Notes: generated by a model not told the origin, from the sequence alone. A DNA stretch of 20,941 nucleotides from Galactobacter sp. (GCF_022712295.1 NZ_JALAGT010000002.1:1-20941), one strand, 5' to 3'; numbered from the stretch's first letter, positions 6,638 to 14,936 are shown. Numbers and translations: made by a program.

Positions 6638-9277
6638 ATGGCTGAATTGCTGTACAAGATCGGAAAGTGGTGTGCGCGCCACGGCTGGGCCGTTGTGTGC
6701 TCATGGCTCGCCGCGCTCATCATCCTCGGAGGAGCCGTAGGCCTCTCCGGAGTGAAGATGACCGAGGCCATGGACGTGGGTGACACCCCCACCACCAAGG
6801 TGGCTTCCCAGGTCGAGAAGCTCATGAAGGAGTCCGACGACTCCGGCAGCGGCACCGATTCGGCGCAGATGGTGGTCTCCACCGACAACGACAAGAAGTT
6901 CACGTCGCAGCAGAAGCAGGACATCGCCGACCTCATCGAGGGTGTCAACGACGGCGACGTGGCCACCGCCACGGACCCCTTCGCAACTGACGCGGATCTG
7001 GCCAAGCAGAAGCAGAAGCTCAAGGATGGCCAGAAGGAACTCGACAACGGTAAGACCAAGCTCGAGGACGGCCAGAAGCAACTGGACGCCGCTCAGAAGA
7101 AGCTGGACGCTGCCAAGAAGCAGCTCTCCGAGCAACAGCAGCAGCTGGATCAGGCCAAGGAAGCCGCCAAGGCTCAGGGCGCCACTGATGCCATCATCGA
7201 GCAGCAGTTCGGAGCCGCTCAGGCAAAGCTCGACGCCGGATCCAAGGAGCTGGAGTCCAACCAGAAGAAGCTGGATCAGAATCAGACCAAGCTGACCAAG
7301 AACTCCAAGAAGCTCGAGGACAGCCAGACCGAGCTGACGAACGGCTCCAAGCTGATGAAGCTGGCTGCCGACGTGAACATGGTCTCCGATGACGGCACCA
7401 CCGCGGTCATCAACTTCACCTTCAACACCTCCACCGGCGTCGTCGAGGCCTCCGACCAGGAGGACGTGAAGTCCGCCTTCATGGACAAGGATGCCGACGG
7501 AGCCTACTCCCTCGATGCGAAGTCCAAGGTAGCCGGCGTCACCTTCAACTTCTCCGGTTCCCCTGAGGTCGGCTCCATCATCGGCGTCGGCGAGATCGTG
7601 GGTGTGGTCGTCGCGGCCGTGGTCCTGTTCATCATGCTCGGAACCTTGATCGGCGCGGGCCTGCCCCTGATCTCCGCCATCATCGGCGTGGGTATCGGCG
7701 CGTGCATCGCCATGCTGATCGGCCACATCACCGACATCGCGTCCGTGACCCCGGTGCTCGGCATCATGTTGGGTCTTGCGGTCGGCATCGACTATTCGCT
7801 CTTCATCGTCAACCGTCACCGCACCCAGCTCAAGCAGGGCCACGACGTGGTGCACTCCGCGGCCCTGGCCAACGGAACCTCCGGTAACGCGGTGGTCTTC
7901 GCCGGCGCCACCGTGGTCATCGCCCTCTTGGCGCTCAACTTCTCCGGCCTGCCTTTCCTCGGGCTCATGGGTACCGTTGGCGCCATCTCCGTGGTGGTCG
8001 CCGTCCTCATCGCCATCACGCTGACGCCCGCACTACTCGGCCTGCTCAAGTTCAAGCTGCTCAAGCGCAAGGAACGCAGACAGGCGGAGGCCGCCGACCC
8101 GGTGGAATCCCTCAAGGAGAGCACCAACAACGTCAAGGCCTTCCCGCGCTGGGGCGCCGCGGTCGCCACCGTGGCAGGTATCGCGGTGCTCGGCACCTTG
8201 GCCCTGCCCGCGTTGGACATGCGCACCAACCTGCCCGACAACGGCTCGGCCGGCCATGACACCAGCGAATACGTGGCCTACCACAAGATTTCCGACAAGT
8301 TCGGGGAGGGTCAGAACGCCCAGATGATCATTCTGGCCGATCTGCCGGACGGCCTGAGTGACAATGAGGCGCAGGAAGCGCAGATCGAGATCGGCCAGGA
8401 GCTGAAGGACACCAAGTCGGTCTCCGCCGTGGTTCCCGCCGTGGTGTCGAAGGACAACTCCCAGGCCCTGTTCCAGCTGATCCCCGAGAGTGGTCCCACC
8501 GCGTCCAGCACGGAGTCCCTGGTTCACACCCTTCGTGACGACTGGCCACTGGCCGACGAGTACAAGATCGGTGTGGCAGGTTCCGCCGCGGCCAACATCG
8601 ACATGTCGGAGAAGATCGTGGACTCCCTGCCGCTCTACCTGGTGATCGTGGTCGGCCTGTCCCTGCTGATCCTCATCATGGTGTTCCGTTCGCTGCTGGT
8701 GCCGCTGATCGCGACCTTGGGCTTCGTGCTTTCCTACCTGGCTGCGCTGGGTTCCGTGGTCGCTGTATACCAGTGGGGTTGGCTGGCCGACTTCTTCGGT
8801 GTGGAGACCCCCGGCCCCATCCTGTCCTTCCTGCCCACCATCCTGGTCGGCATCCTCTTCGGCCTCGCCATGGATTACATGTTCTTCCTCGGATCGGGTA
8901 TGCGTGAGGCCTATGCCCACGGCATGGAGGCACGGAAGGCCGTGGTCCGCGGCGTCCGTGCGGGCCGCAGCGTGGTGATCGCGGCCGCGATCATCATGAT
9001 CTCCGTGTTCGGTGGCTTCATCTTCTCCGAGATGACCATGATCAAGCCCATTGGCTTCGCGCTGGCCTTCGGCGTTCTGTTGGACGCGTTCGTGGTCCGC
9101 CTGGTGCTGATCCCCTCCGTGATGACCCTGTTGGGCAAGTCCGCCTGGTGGCTGCCGAAGTGGCTGGACAGGCTGATCCCGAACGTGGACATCGAGGGCG
9201 AGAAGCTCACGCAGCATCACACGCATTCGCGTGAGGAGCTTGCCGCGAGTGGTTCCGCTTCCAGCCCCTCGGCATGA
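6638..9277 (+). CDS. MMPL/RND-superfamily exporter with leucine-heptad coiled coil
   Basis: This 879-residue transporter has the MMPL layout: TM1 (about 17-38), a large external domain, a helix bundle (about 312-470), a second external domain (525-655) and a second bundle (660-830). Both bundles carry the Asp-Tyr pair of MmpL proton relays: GIDYSLFIVNRHR (D385, Y386) and GLAMDYMFFLGSGMREAY (D746, Y747). The first external domain contains a Lys/Gln-rich coiled coil (121-233) with leucines every seven residues. Family members export lipids, siderophores or amphiphiles using the proton gradient. ATG 6638 is chosen because CGGAGGA lies 3 nt before it; the longer upstream frame would run antisense to the DinB-like gene. 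The stop overlaps the TetR start in ATGA. Confidence 0.9.
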   Translation: MAELLYKIGKWCARHGWAVVCSWLAALIILGGAVGLSGVKMTEAMDVGDTPTTKVASQVEKLMKESDDSGSGTDSAQMVVSTDNDKKFTSQQKQDIADLIEGVNDGDVATATDPFATDADLAKQKQKLKDGQKELDNGKTKLEDGQKQLDAAQKKLDAAKKQLSEQQQQLDQAKEAAKAQGATDAIIEQQFGAAQAKLDAGSKELESNQKKLDQNQTKLTKNSKKLEDSQTELTNGSKLMKLAADVNMVSDDGTTAVINFTFNTSTGVVEASDQEDVKSAFMDKDADGAYSLDAKSKVAGVTFNFSGSPEVGSIIGVGEIVGVVVAAVVLFIMLGTLIGAGLPLISAIIGVGIGACIAMLIGHITDIASVTPVLGIMLGLAVGIDYSLFIVNRHRTQLKQGHDVVHSAALANGTSGNAVVFAGATVVIALLALNFSGLPFLGLMGTVGAISVVVAVLIAITLTPALLGLLKFKLLKRKERRQAEAADPVESLKESTNNVKAFPRWGAAVATVAGIAVLGTLALPALDMRTNLPDNGSAGHDTSEYVAYHKISDKFGEGQNAQMIILADLPDGLSDNEAQEAQIEIGQELKDTKSVSAVVPAVVSKDNSQALFQLIPESGPTASSTESLVHTLRDDWPLADEYKIGVAGSAAANIDMSEKIVDSLPLYLVIVVGLSLLILIMVFRSLLVPLIATLGFVLSYLAALGSVVAVYQWGWLADFFGVETPGPILSFLPTILVGILFGLAMDYMFFLGSGMREAYAHGMEARKAVVRGVRAGRSVVIAAAIIMISVFGGFIFSEMTMIKPIGFALAFGVLLDAFVVRLVLIPSVMTLLGKSAWWLPKWLDRLIPNVDIEGEKLTQHHTHSREELAASGSASSPSA

Positions 9278-9837
9278 CGCAGCGTCCAGATCCTCGGCCG
9301 GAGGCGGCCCGCACCGCCCTGGCCGAGGCCATGGTGCGGCTGGTGTCGTACGAGGAACAGTCAGTCAAGGTCGCGGTCTCCGCGCTCTGCGCGGAGGCCG
9401 GGGTCTCCCGGCCCACGTTCTACCGACACTTCAAGTCCGTGGACGAGGTCCTGGCGTATGCCATCCAGATGCGTCTGGAATCCTTGACCAGTTCGTTGCC
9501 ACCGGACGAGGACTTCCACACTGCGGAGCCGCCAGAGGCACTGGTGCAGATCATGACGGAAGTGTGGCGTGAGCGTCCGTTGTACCGTCAGGTGCTGCGC
9601 CCGTCCTCGCCGTATGCCACTGCCAAGCAGACGGCCCAGTCCTGGGTCGAGGAAGCACTGGCTGCGGAGTTGGGGGCAGACGTGCGCACCAACACCAGAG
9701 CGGTTTTCGCGGCCGGTGGGGTACTGGCCTTCCTGTCGATGCTCGTGGAATCGGATGACCTGAATGACGAGGGCTTGCGCAGCATCGTGGAGGAGTTCTT
9801 CTCCATCATGACCACCCTCGCACCCAAGTCGAACTGA
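9274..9837 (+). CDS. TetR-family regulator of the MMPL exporter
   Basis: This 187-residue protein has an N-terminal TetR helix-turn-helix (VKVAVSALCAEAGVSRPTFY at about 31-50, then RHFKSVDEVLAYA). A ligand-binding helical domain follows from about residue 65 to the end, without a recognisable subfamily signature. Its ATG overlaps the MMPL stop, so exporter and regulator are made from one transcript; this suggests autoregulated repression relieved by an exported compound. The palindrome at 6541-6563 is the likely target. A strong hairpin follows the gene. Role as repressor rather than activator is inferred from family norm. Confidence 0.87.
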   Translation: MTQRPDPRPEAARTALAEAMVRLVSYEEQSVKVAVSALCAEAGVSRPTFYRHFKSVDEVLAYAIQMRLESLTSSLPPDEDFHTAEPPEALVQIMTEVWRERPLYRQVLRPSSPYATAKQTAQSWVEEALAAELGADVRTNTRAVFAAGGVLAFLSMLVESDDLNDEGLRSIVEEFFSIMTTLAPKSN

Positions 9838-9862
9838 CCGGTTGCCAACGCCCCAGACCGCT

Positions 9863-9906
9863 ACGAGGCCCCGCCCACACGTCACCCGACGTGGGCGGGG
9901 CCTCGT
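9863..9906. terminator. bidirectional terminator hairpin
   Basis: ACGAGGCCCCGCCCAC and GTGGGCGGGGCCTCGT form a perfect 16-bp stem (9863-9878 with 9891-9906). The loop is 12 nt. It sits between the convergent TetR (ends 9837) and LysR (ends 9920) genes, so it can terminate transcription from both sides. No long T-run is present. Confidence 0.8.
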
Positions 9907-9919
9907 CGCATCCAGCCGG

Positions 9920-10936
9920 TCAGACGGTGGTCACGAGGTCGGCGAAGTAGGCCCCAGGCCCGGTCAGTTGCTCCACGGTCTGCTTGAGGATCTCCCGCAT
10001 GGACTCCGACGCCGGATCCAGCGCTGTCCCGGCGCGTACCGTCACCCCGACGGTACGGGTCAGGGAGGGCTCCACGAGCCGTGAGGCACGCAGCCCGGGC
10101 CGCCCCAACAGGATCGTGGCCGGAACCACGGCCACGCCGAGACCGCGCTCAACGAAGCGCAGTGCGGCATCCATCTCCGTCCCCTCCACCGCGATGGTGG
10201 GGGTCAGCCCGGCCTGGTGGAAGGCCATGTCGGTGGCCCTGCGCAAGTCGTAGTTACGGTTGAAGGCCACCTGCGGCGTCTCCGCCAGCTGCGCCAGGGT
10301 CATGGTCTCCGGAATCTCGACGGCCTTGTGCCCGACGGCGGGTTCCGGACCTACGCCGTCAGCGGACTCGTCACGCGCCTGCGGCGCGACGACAGCGGGA
10401 GCCGAGCCCACGGCGTCGGGCATGGCACTGGCCACCACGAGTTCCTCTCGGAACAGGTGCTCGGAGATGACGGCGGGGCCCACCGGTCCGCGATCCACTG
10501 TGAGCGCCAAGTCCAGACGCCCCTCGGAGAGGCCCTCCGCCAGGGCGCGCGAGCCGGATTCCGTGACCTCGATGGCGACGCCGGGGAAGCGGGCGCGAAA
10601 GGCGGCCAGGACCTCGGCGAGGACCGAGACGCACAGCGTGGGCGGGGCACCGATACGCACGCGGCCGCGTTTGAGGCCGGCCAGGGCCGCCATCTCGACG
10701 TGAGCCGCCTCGGCATCTGCGAGCATGCGCGTGGCGATGGGCAACAGGGTTTTCCCGGCCAGCGTCGGGGTGGCGCCCGCGCGGCTGCGCTGGAAGAGCA
10801 CGGCCCCTAGTTCTGCCTCCAGCGAGCCGATCTGACGTGAGAGCGAGGGCTGAGTGACGAAGAGCTCCTCGGCTGCCGCCGTGAAGGTACCCGTTCTGGC
10901 CACCGCTTCGAACGCCTGTAACTGGACCAAGTTCAT
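9920..10936 (-). CDS. LysR-family regulator divergent from the flavoprotein gene
   Basis: This 338-residue regulator begins with a standard LysR HTH (MNLVQLQAFEAVARTGTF, FVTQPSLSRQIGSLEAELG at about 26-44) and has an effector-binding domain from about 92 to 310. The start at 10936 gives the canonical MNL N-terminus and has AGGATGGGAGG just upstream; in-frame ATGs at 10945 and 10954 add only 3 and 6 residues. An Ala/Pro/Glu-rich stretch at about 173-208 interrupts the first lobe of the effector domain. It is not typical of the family and makes the protein longer than the usual 300 or so residues. Divergent placement next to the flavoprotein gene is the classic arrangement for a LysR regulator and its target. 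Confidence 0.88.
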   Translation of the reverse strand: MNLVQLQAFEAVARTGTFTAAAEELFVTQPSLSRQIGSLEAELGAVLFQRSRAGATPTLAGKTLLPIATRMLADAEAAHVEMAALAGLKRGRVRIGAPPTLCVSVLAEVLAAFRARFPGVAIEVTESGSRALAEGLSEGRLDLALTVDRGPVGPAVISEHLFREELVVASAMPDAVGSAPAVVAPQARDESADGVGPEPAVGHKAVEIPETMTLAQLAETPQVAFNRNYDLRRATDMAFHQAGLTPTIAVEGTEMDAALRFVERGLGVAVVPATILLGRPGLRASRLVEPSLTRTVGVTVRAGTALDPASESMREILKQTVEQLTGPGAYFADLVTTV

Positions 10937-10970
10937 ACCTCCCATCCTATCCATACGGCAGGCGCATGTT

Positions 10971-10994
10971 GTCTAGGTGAATAAATCATTAGAC
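10971..10994. promoter_or_regulatory. candidate LysR binding site between divergent genes
   Basis: GTCTA (10971-10975) and TAGAC (10990-10994) flank an AT-rich 14-nt spacer. The dyad extends imperfectly to CATG on each side (10965 and 10996). It lies in the 90-nt gap between the LysR and flavoprotein starts and is the most AT-rich spot there, as expected for a LysR recognition or activation box. Just downstream, GAAGG-TTGG-CCTTC is a second small inverted repeat. Confidence 0.4.
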
Positions 10995-11026
10995 GCATGA
11001 AGGTTGGCCTTCCTAAGTTTGTCCTC

Positions 11027-12766
11027 ATGAGCAACAACGAACGCGTCCTCACGACCTCCGTCCTGGTCATCGGCACCGGCGGAGCCGGCCTACGGGCCTC
11101 CATCGAACTCGCCGAACGCGGAGTCCAGGTCCTGGCGGTTGGCAAGCGTCGCAAGCACGATGCCCACACGACCCTCGCAGCAGGAGGAATCAACGCAGCC
11201 CTGGCCACCATGGACCCCGAGGACTCCTGGCAGCAGCACGCCGCGGACACCCTGCGCGAGTCCTACTACCTTGCCGACCCGGCCATCGTGGAGACCGTCA
11301 CTCAGAACGCTGCCCGCGGCATCGAGGACCTGGAACGCTGGGGCATGCCGTTTGCCCGTGAGGCCGACGGGCGGATCTCGCAGCGCTTCTTCGGCGCCCA
11401 CAAGTACCGCCGCACCTGCTACGCCGGCGACTACACGGGTCTGGAGATCCAGCGCACGCTGGTGCGTCGCGCCGCCGAACTGGACGTACCGATCATCGAC
11501 ACCGTCTACATCACCCGACTGCTGGTCGCCGACGGCACCGTTTTCGGCGCCTACGGCTTCGACGTCGTCACCGGAGACAAGGTCCGCATCGACGCGGACG
11601 CCGTGATCATGGCGGCCGGCGGTCACACCCGCATCTGGCGCTACACCTCCTCTCGCCGCGACGAGAACACCGGCGACTCGTTCCGCCTGGCAGCGCTGGC
11701 CGGCGCCCGCATCCGGGACGCCGAACTGGTCCAGTTCCATCCCTCCGGACTGCTCGAGCCCGACGACGCCGCAGGCACCCTGGTCTCCGAGGCCGCCCGT
11801 GGTGAGGGCGGCATCCTGCGCAACTCCCTGGGCGAGCGCTTCATGGAACGCTACGACCCCGAGCGCATGGAACTCTCCACCCGTGACCGTGTGGCCCTGG
11901 CCAACTACACGGAGATCGCGGAGGGCCGCGGCACCGAGCACGGCGGGGTGTACCTGGACGTCTCGCATCTGCCGCGCGAGGTCATCCTCGAGAAGTTGCC
12001 GCGCATCTACCGCACGCTGATCGACCTGCAGATGCTGGACATCACCGAGTCCCCCATCGAGATCGCCCCCACCGCTCACTACTCCATGGGCGGTGTGTGG
12101 GTCCGCGCCCACGATCACGGCACGGGCGTTGACGGCCTCTACGCCATCGGCGAGGCCTCCTCCGGCCTTCACGGCGCCAACCGGCTCGGCGGCAACTCGT
12201 TGATCGAGCTGCTGGTCTACGGACGCATCACCGGTGGCGAGGCCGCCCGTTTCGCCTCCGAGCGCACCGACGTGCACCGCTCGCCCGAGGCCATCGCGGA
12301 GGCCCGCGCCGAGATCGACGCACTGTTGATGGACGACGGATTCGAGGTGCCTCGCCGCCTGCAGCGCGAGGTCCGCAACGTCATGACCGAGCATGCAGGT
12401 GTGGTGCGCTCCGAGGCAGGCCTGCGCGCCGGGCTTGAGAAGCTCTCCGTGCTGGAGGAGCGAGCCGAGCACGTCACGGCGCACCCCGACATCGCAGGCT
12501 TCGACGACCTGGCGCACGCCTTCGATCTGAAGGGCTCCCTCTTGGCCGCCCGCGCCACCCTGGAATGTGCACTGGAGCGCAAGGAGACCCGCGGCTGCCA
12601 CAACCGCTCCGACTTCCCGGAGCAGGACCCGGCCTTGAAGGGCAACTTCCTGTGGTCCCCCACCGGTGGCGTCGAGTTCGAGCCGCTGCCCGAGGCCCCC
12701 GAGTCCTTCCGCGACCTGGCCGAGGAACACCTGGACGATTCCCCGAAGGGCAAGCTCGTGGAGTGA
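11027..12766 (+). CDS. orphan succinate dehydrogenase/fumarate reductase-type flavoprotein
   Basis: This 579-residue FAD enzyme belongs to the SdhA/FrdA/NadB superfamily. It has the dinucleotide motif GTGGAG (16-21), HTTLAAGG (47-54), QFHPSG (236-241, H238), SEAARGEGG with R258, PTAHYSMGG with H351 and ANRLGGNSL with R386. All residues used for dicarboxylate binding and hydride/proton transfer are therefore in place. H47 precedes the TxxAxGG segment as the covalently flavinylated His does in SdhA, whereas NadB has Ser there. No iron-sulfur or membrane-anchor subunit and no nadA or nadC is nearby. Start ATG 11027 removes 10 residues from an upstream ATG (10997) that lies inside the putative operator; neither start has a strong ribosome site. 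The electron partner is unknown. Confidence 0.85.
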   Translation: MSNNERVLTTSVLVIGTGGAGLRASIELAERGVQVLAVGKRRKHDAHTTLAAGGINAALATMDPEDSWQQHAADTLRESYYLADPAIVETVTQNAARGIEDLERWGMPFAREADGRISQRFFGAHKYRRTCYAGDYTGLEIQRTLVRRAAELDVPIIDTVYITRLLVADGTVFGAYGFDVVTGDKVRIDADAVIMAAGGHTRIWRYTSSRRDENTGDSFRLAALAGARIRDAELVQFHPSGLLEPDDAAGTLVSEAARGEGGILRNSLGERFMERYDPERMELSTRDRVALANYTEIAEGRGTEHGGVYLDVSHLPREVILEKLPRIYRTLIDLQMLDITESPIEIAPTAHYSMGGVWVRAHDHGTGVDGLYAIGEASSGLHGANRLGGNSLIELLVYGRITGGEAARFASERTDVHRSPEAIAEARAEIDALLMDDGFEVPRRLQREVRNVMTEHAGVVRSEAGLRAGLEKLSVLEERAEHVTAHPDIAGFDDLAHAFDLKGSLLAARATLECALERKETRGCHNRSDFPEQDPALKGNFLWSPTGGVEFEPLPEAPESFRDLAEEHLDDSPKGKLVE

Positions 12767-12790
12767 CCCTCCTCCGGTGAGCGGTCTCGC

Positions 12791-12853
12791 GCCTCCGGCC
12801 CGTCCGACCTCGTGGATTCCGCGCGATTGGATGGGCCGGGGGCACCTTTCTTG
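12791..12853 (+). terminator. probable terminator of the flavoprotein gene
   Basis: Positions 12791-12805 pair with 12839-12853 over 15 bp with two G-U wobbles, enclosing a 33-nt loop. ACCTTTCTTGT follows, the only T-rich tract near a hairpin in this window. It lies 24 nt after the flavoprotein stop and just before the convergent minus-strand operon end. The large loop lowers confidence. Confidence 0.5.
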
Positions 12854-12858
12854 TCGAG

Positions 12859-13572
12859 TCACATGTGGAAGCGCTTGGTCAGCTCCGCCCACATGGTCCT
12901 GCCGCTCGTGGTGGGCAGCGACAGCAGGACGGTGCCACTACCGCAGGCGCTGATCACGCCTGCCCACGGATTGGTGGACCAACCGAAGATCACGAAGAGG
13001 ACGGGGGTAACTCCCAGCACGGACACCGCCCCCGTGTAGAGGATGTGGTCCCCGGTCTCCATACGCATGATCCGCACGGTGATCAGGACCGCTATCGCGG
13101 CCCCTGCACACACGATCGGCACGGCGTACGTCAACGACCAACGGTGCCAACCGGTCAGGAAGTCCCAGTAGGCGCACGCACCGGACACCAGCACGGTGAG
13201 ATACAGCGCGGCCTTGGCGACATTGCGTCGTTTGTGCACGGCGGTCATGACCAACAGCCACATGCAGGTCAGACCCAACCACACCGAACGAAACCAGCCG
13301 ACGGACTGGTGATCCCCGAGCAGCAGCAGTTGCGCGGCAAGGGACGCCGCAATGACAATCAGGGAACCCGCGAGCAGGGCTCGAGTCAGCAGTCGCCGCG
13401 TGAACCTGATCGGCGCTCTGGGCCAGGGATCCGCAGCGGCCTCCGGTACGGGCGCTGTCGGATCAGAAGTCGAAGGCCGCAGCGAATCAGGAACGGACAG
13501 GGCCGTGTGGCACAGGGGGCACTTGGACCAGTCGCCGACGACGTCCACGTCGCAGGCACCGCAGTGGTTCAT
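12859..13572 (-). CDS. zinc-ribbon six-helix membrane protein (DUF6320-like)
   Basis: This 237-residue protein starts with a CxxC...CxxC zinc ribbon (C4, C7, C18, C21). A Pro/Ala-rich linker to about residue 58 and about six membrane helices follow (roughly 62-86, 95-112, 119-135, 148-168, 177-197, 201-218). No enzymatic motif is visible. The layout resembles the uncharacterised DUF6320 family, which I recall occurring beside alcohol-acetyltransferase-like genes; that link is from memory, not a search. Its start overlaps the acyltransferase stop in ATGA (13569-13572), so translation is coupled. It may hold the acyltransferase or its lipid substrate at the membrane. It is the last gene of the minus-strand operon. 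Confidence 0.72.
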   Translation of the reverse strand: MNHCGACDVDVVGDWSKCPLCHTALSVPDSLRPSTSDPTAPVPEAAADPWPRAPIRFTRRLLTRALLAGSLIVIAASLAAQLLLLGDHQSVGWFRSVWLGLTCMWLLVMTAVHKRRNVAKAALYLTVLVSGACAYWDFLTGWHRWSLTYAVPIVCAGAAIAVLITVRIMRMETGDHILYTGAVSVLGVTPVLFVIFGWSTNPWAGVISACGSGTVLLSLPTTSGRTMWAELTKRFHM

Positions 13573-14936
13573 CGCTGCACCCCTCCGAGGTCGTTCTCGG
13601 TCACGGCCGTTGCCGCCACCCGCACGGCAACATCCTGTTCGCGGAAGAAGCGTGCGGCCTCACGCACATGCGGCACTTCCACGAAGGGCGAGGTGAAGCT
13701 CAGGGTCAGGTATCCGGCATGAGACATCACGGACAATTGCGGACGGATGGCGGAGACACTGAGAGACATCGACTTCACACGCTCCTCGGCACCCGCGGGC
13801 AACGTCACCCGCCCCAGATTGGAGATGGCCACAGTGATGCCTCGATTGTTGACCCTGTTGATGGCGCTGAGCACCACGTCCTTGATGGCCCGGGGAACGA
13901 TCCTCAAGCCCAGCATGCGCTCGAATCGGGCGAAACGACGCATCTTGATCTCCAGCGCCTCCGGCGTGATCTGCGGCCGGAACTGCGCTTCCAACCCTCG
14001 CGCCACCGATCCGACGTCGTCGGGCCCCTGGCCATAGGTGTGCTGCAGCGTCACCGCCGCGAAGAAGTTCCGGGCTGACGTGGAGGGAAAGAGCGCCCTC
14101 AAGTTCACCGGCACGCTGACGGCCAGCGTCCGGGCCGCTCCCAGCCCCGTGGTTCCTCCGGCGGCCGAACGGACCGAGTCGAAGAACACCGCCACCAGAT
14201 ACATCGTCAGGGACACGCCCTCGGCCCGGGCCAGCTGGAGCACCTCAGCGGCCGGCAGGGTCAGCTCCACCAGGTGCGTGCGCAGGTCCGGTGTGTACGT
14301 TCCCTTCACCCGATGAACCCTCGCTCCACGCCGGCTCGTCGCCAGCACAGAGGACGTGGCCTGCACCTCGGTGTCTGCCTTCCGCTCCGATGAGCGTTCC
14401 CGCCTCTTCTGCCTCCGGAAGTAGTGGGAGAAGCTGTCACGGCTCAGACTGTGCAATTCCGGTCGTCGTGACTCCGGACCCGGCTGGGCCCCGGCCGTCG
14501 GATCCAGCAGAGCTGCGTACTCGTCCAAGAGGTCTTGGAAGAACCACAGCGCGCCGGTGCCGTCGGAGAGCGCATGGAAGACCTCGAGGCTGACCCTGTG
14601 GCGGAAGTGAACCACACGGAACAGGAGGCCGGGCTGGTCCGGCTTGTACAACGCTGCGCAGACGGGCAGGGCGTCCGGCTCCACCCGCGGACGCAATTCA
14701 CTGCTCTGGAGGTGGTACCAGAAGAGTCCCTTCCTCACCACCGAGGAGTACAGGGGATACCGTTGAAACGTCGTGTCCAGAGCCTGCTGCAGCAGGACAG
14801 CATCCACGTCCGTGTTCAGGTCCGCGCTGAGTCGGAAGACCTTGGAGTCCACGGAGTTCCGCGCGGCCAGGAAGATGTTGGACGCGTTGTCCAGCCGCTC
14901 CCAGCCGTGTTCACTGGGGTGCCCGCCCCATCTCAT
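13569..14936 (-). CDS. condensation-superfamily acyltransferase (alcohol acetyltransferase-like)
   Basis: This 455-residue protein has the two-lobed fold signature of CoA- or carrier-dependent acyltransferases: catalytic HALSDG at 121-126 (HxxxDG), PVNLRALFPS at 277-286 followed by NFF, and the ISNLGRV element at 371-377. These are the hallmarks of yeast AATase-like and PapA-like enzymes that move an acyl group to a hydroxyl or amine. A charged, poorly conserved insert at about 145-205 separates the lobes. It is soluble by sequence. It overlaps the hydrolase stop upstream and the zinc-ribbon gene downstream by 4 nt each. No peptide synthetase or carrier domain is nearby, so it is probably a stand-alone ester- or amide-forming enzyme. 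Donor and acceptor are unknown. Confidence 0.82.
   Translation of the reverse strand: MRWGGHPSEHGWERLDNASNIFLAARNSVDSKVFRLSADLNTDVDAVLLQQALDTTFQRYPLYSSVVRKGLFWYHLQSSELRPRVEPDALPVCAALYKPDQPGLLFRVVHFRHRVSLEVFHALSDGTGALWFFQDLLDEYAALLDPTAGAQPGPESRRPELHSLSRDSFSHYFRRQKRRERSSERKADTEVQATSSVLATSRRGARVHRVKGTYTPDLRTHLVELTLPAAEVLQLARAEGVSLTMYLVAVFFDSVRSAAGGTTGLGAARTLAVSVPVNLRALFPSTSARNFFAAVTLQHTYGQGPDDVGSVARGLEAQFRPQITPEALEIKMRRFARFERMLGLRIVPRAIKDVVLSAINRVNNRGITVAISNLGRVTLPAGAEERVKSMSLSVSAIRPQLSVMSHAGYLTLSFTSPFVEVPHVREAARFFREQDVAVRVAATAVTENDLGGVQR

Noticed and set aside
6998..7336. Tandem-repeat array or CRISPR-like repeat
   Set aside because: The periodicity is 21 nt, in frame, and comes from protein heptads; the DNA units are not identical and there are no spacers.
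6701..7855. Leu/Gly-rich 384-codon minus-strand frame opposite the MMPL coiled coil
   Set aside because: Its repetitive leucines are the reverse complement of the Lys/Gln heptad codons; no independent coding evidence.
11027..12766. L-aspartate oxidase (nadB) for NAD synthesis
   Set aside because: A His is present at the SdhA-type flavin attachment position and nadA/nadC are absent nearby. It remains possible but is not the best call.
11090..12892. 600-codon open frame on the minus strand opposite the flavoprotein gene
   Set aside because: It is Gly/Val/Gln/His-rich with no domain or motif, and mirrors a gene with complete active-site motifs on the other strand. GC-rich codon bias creates such antisense frames.
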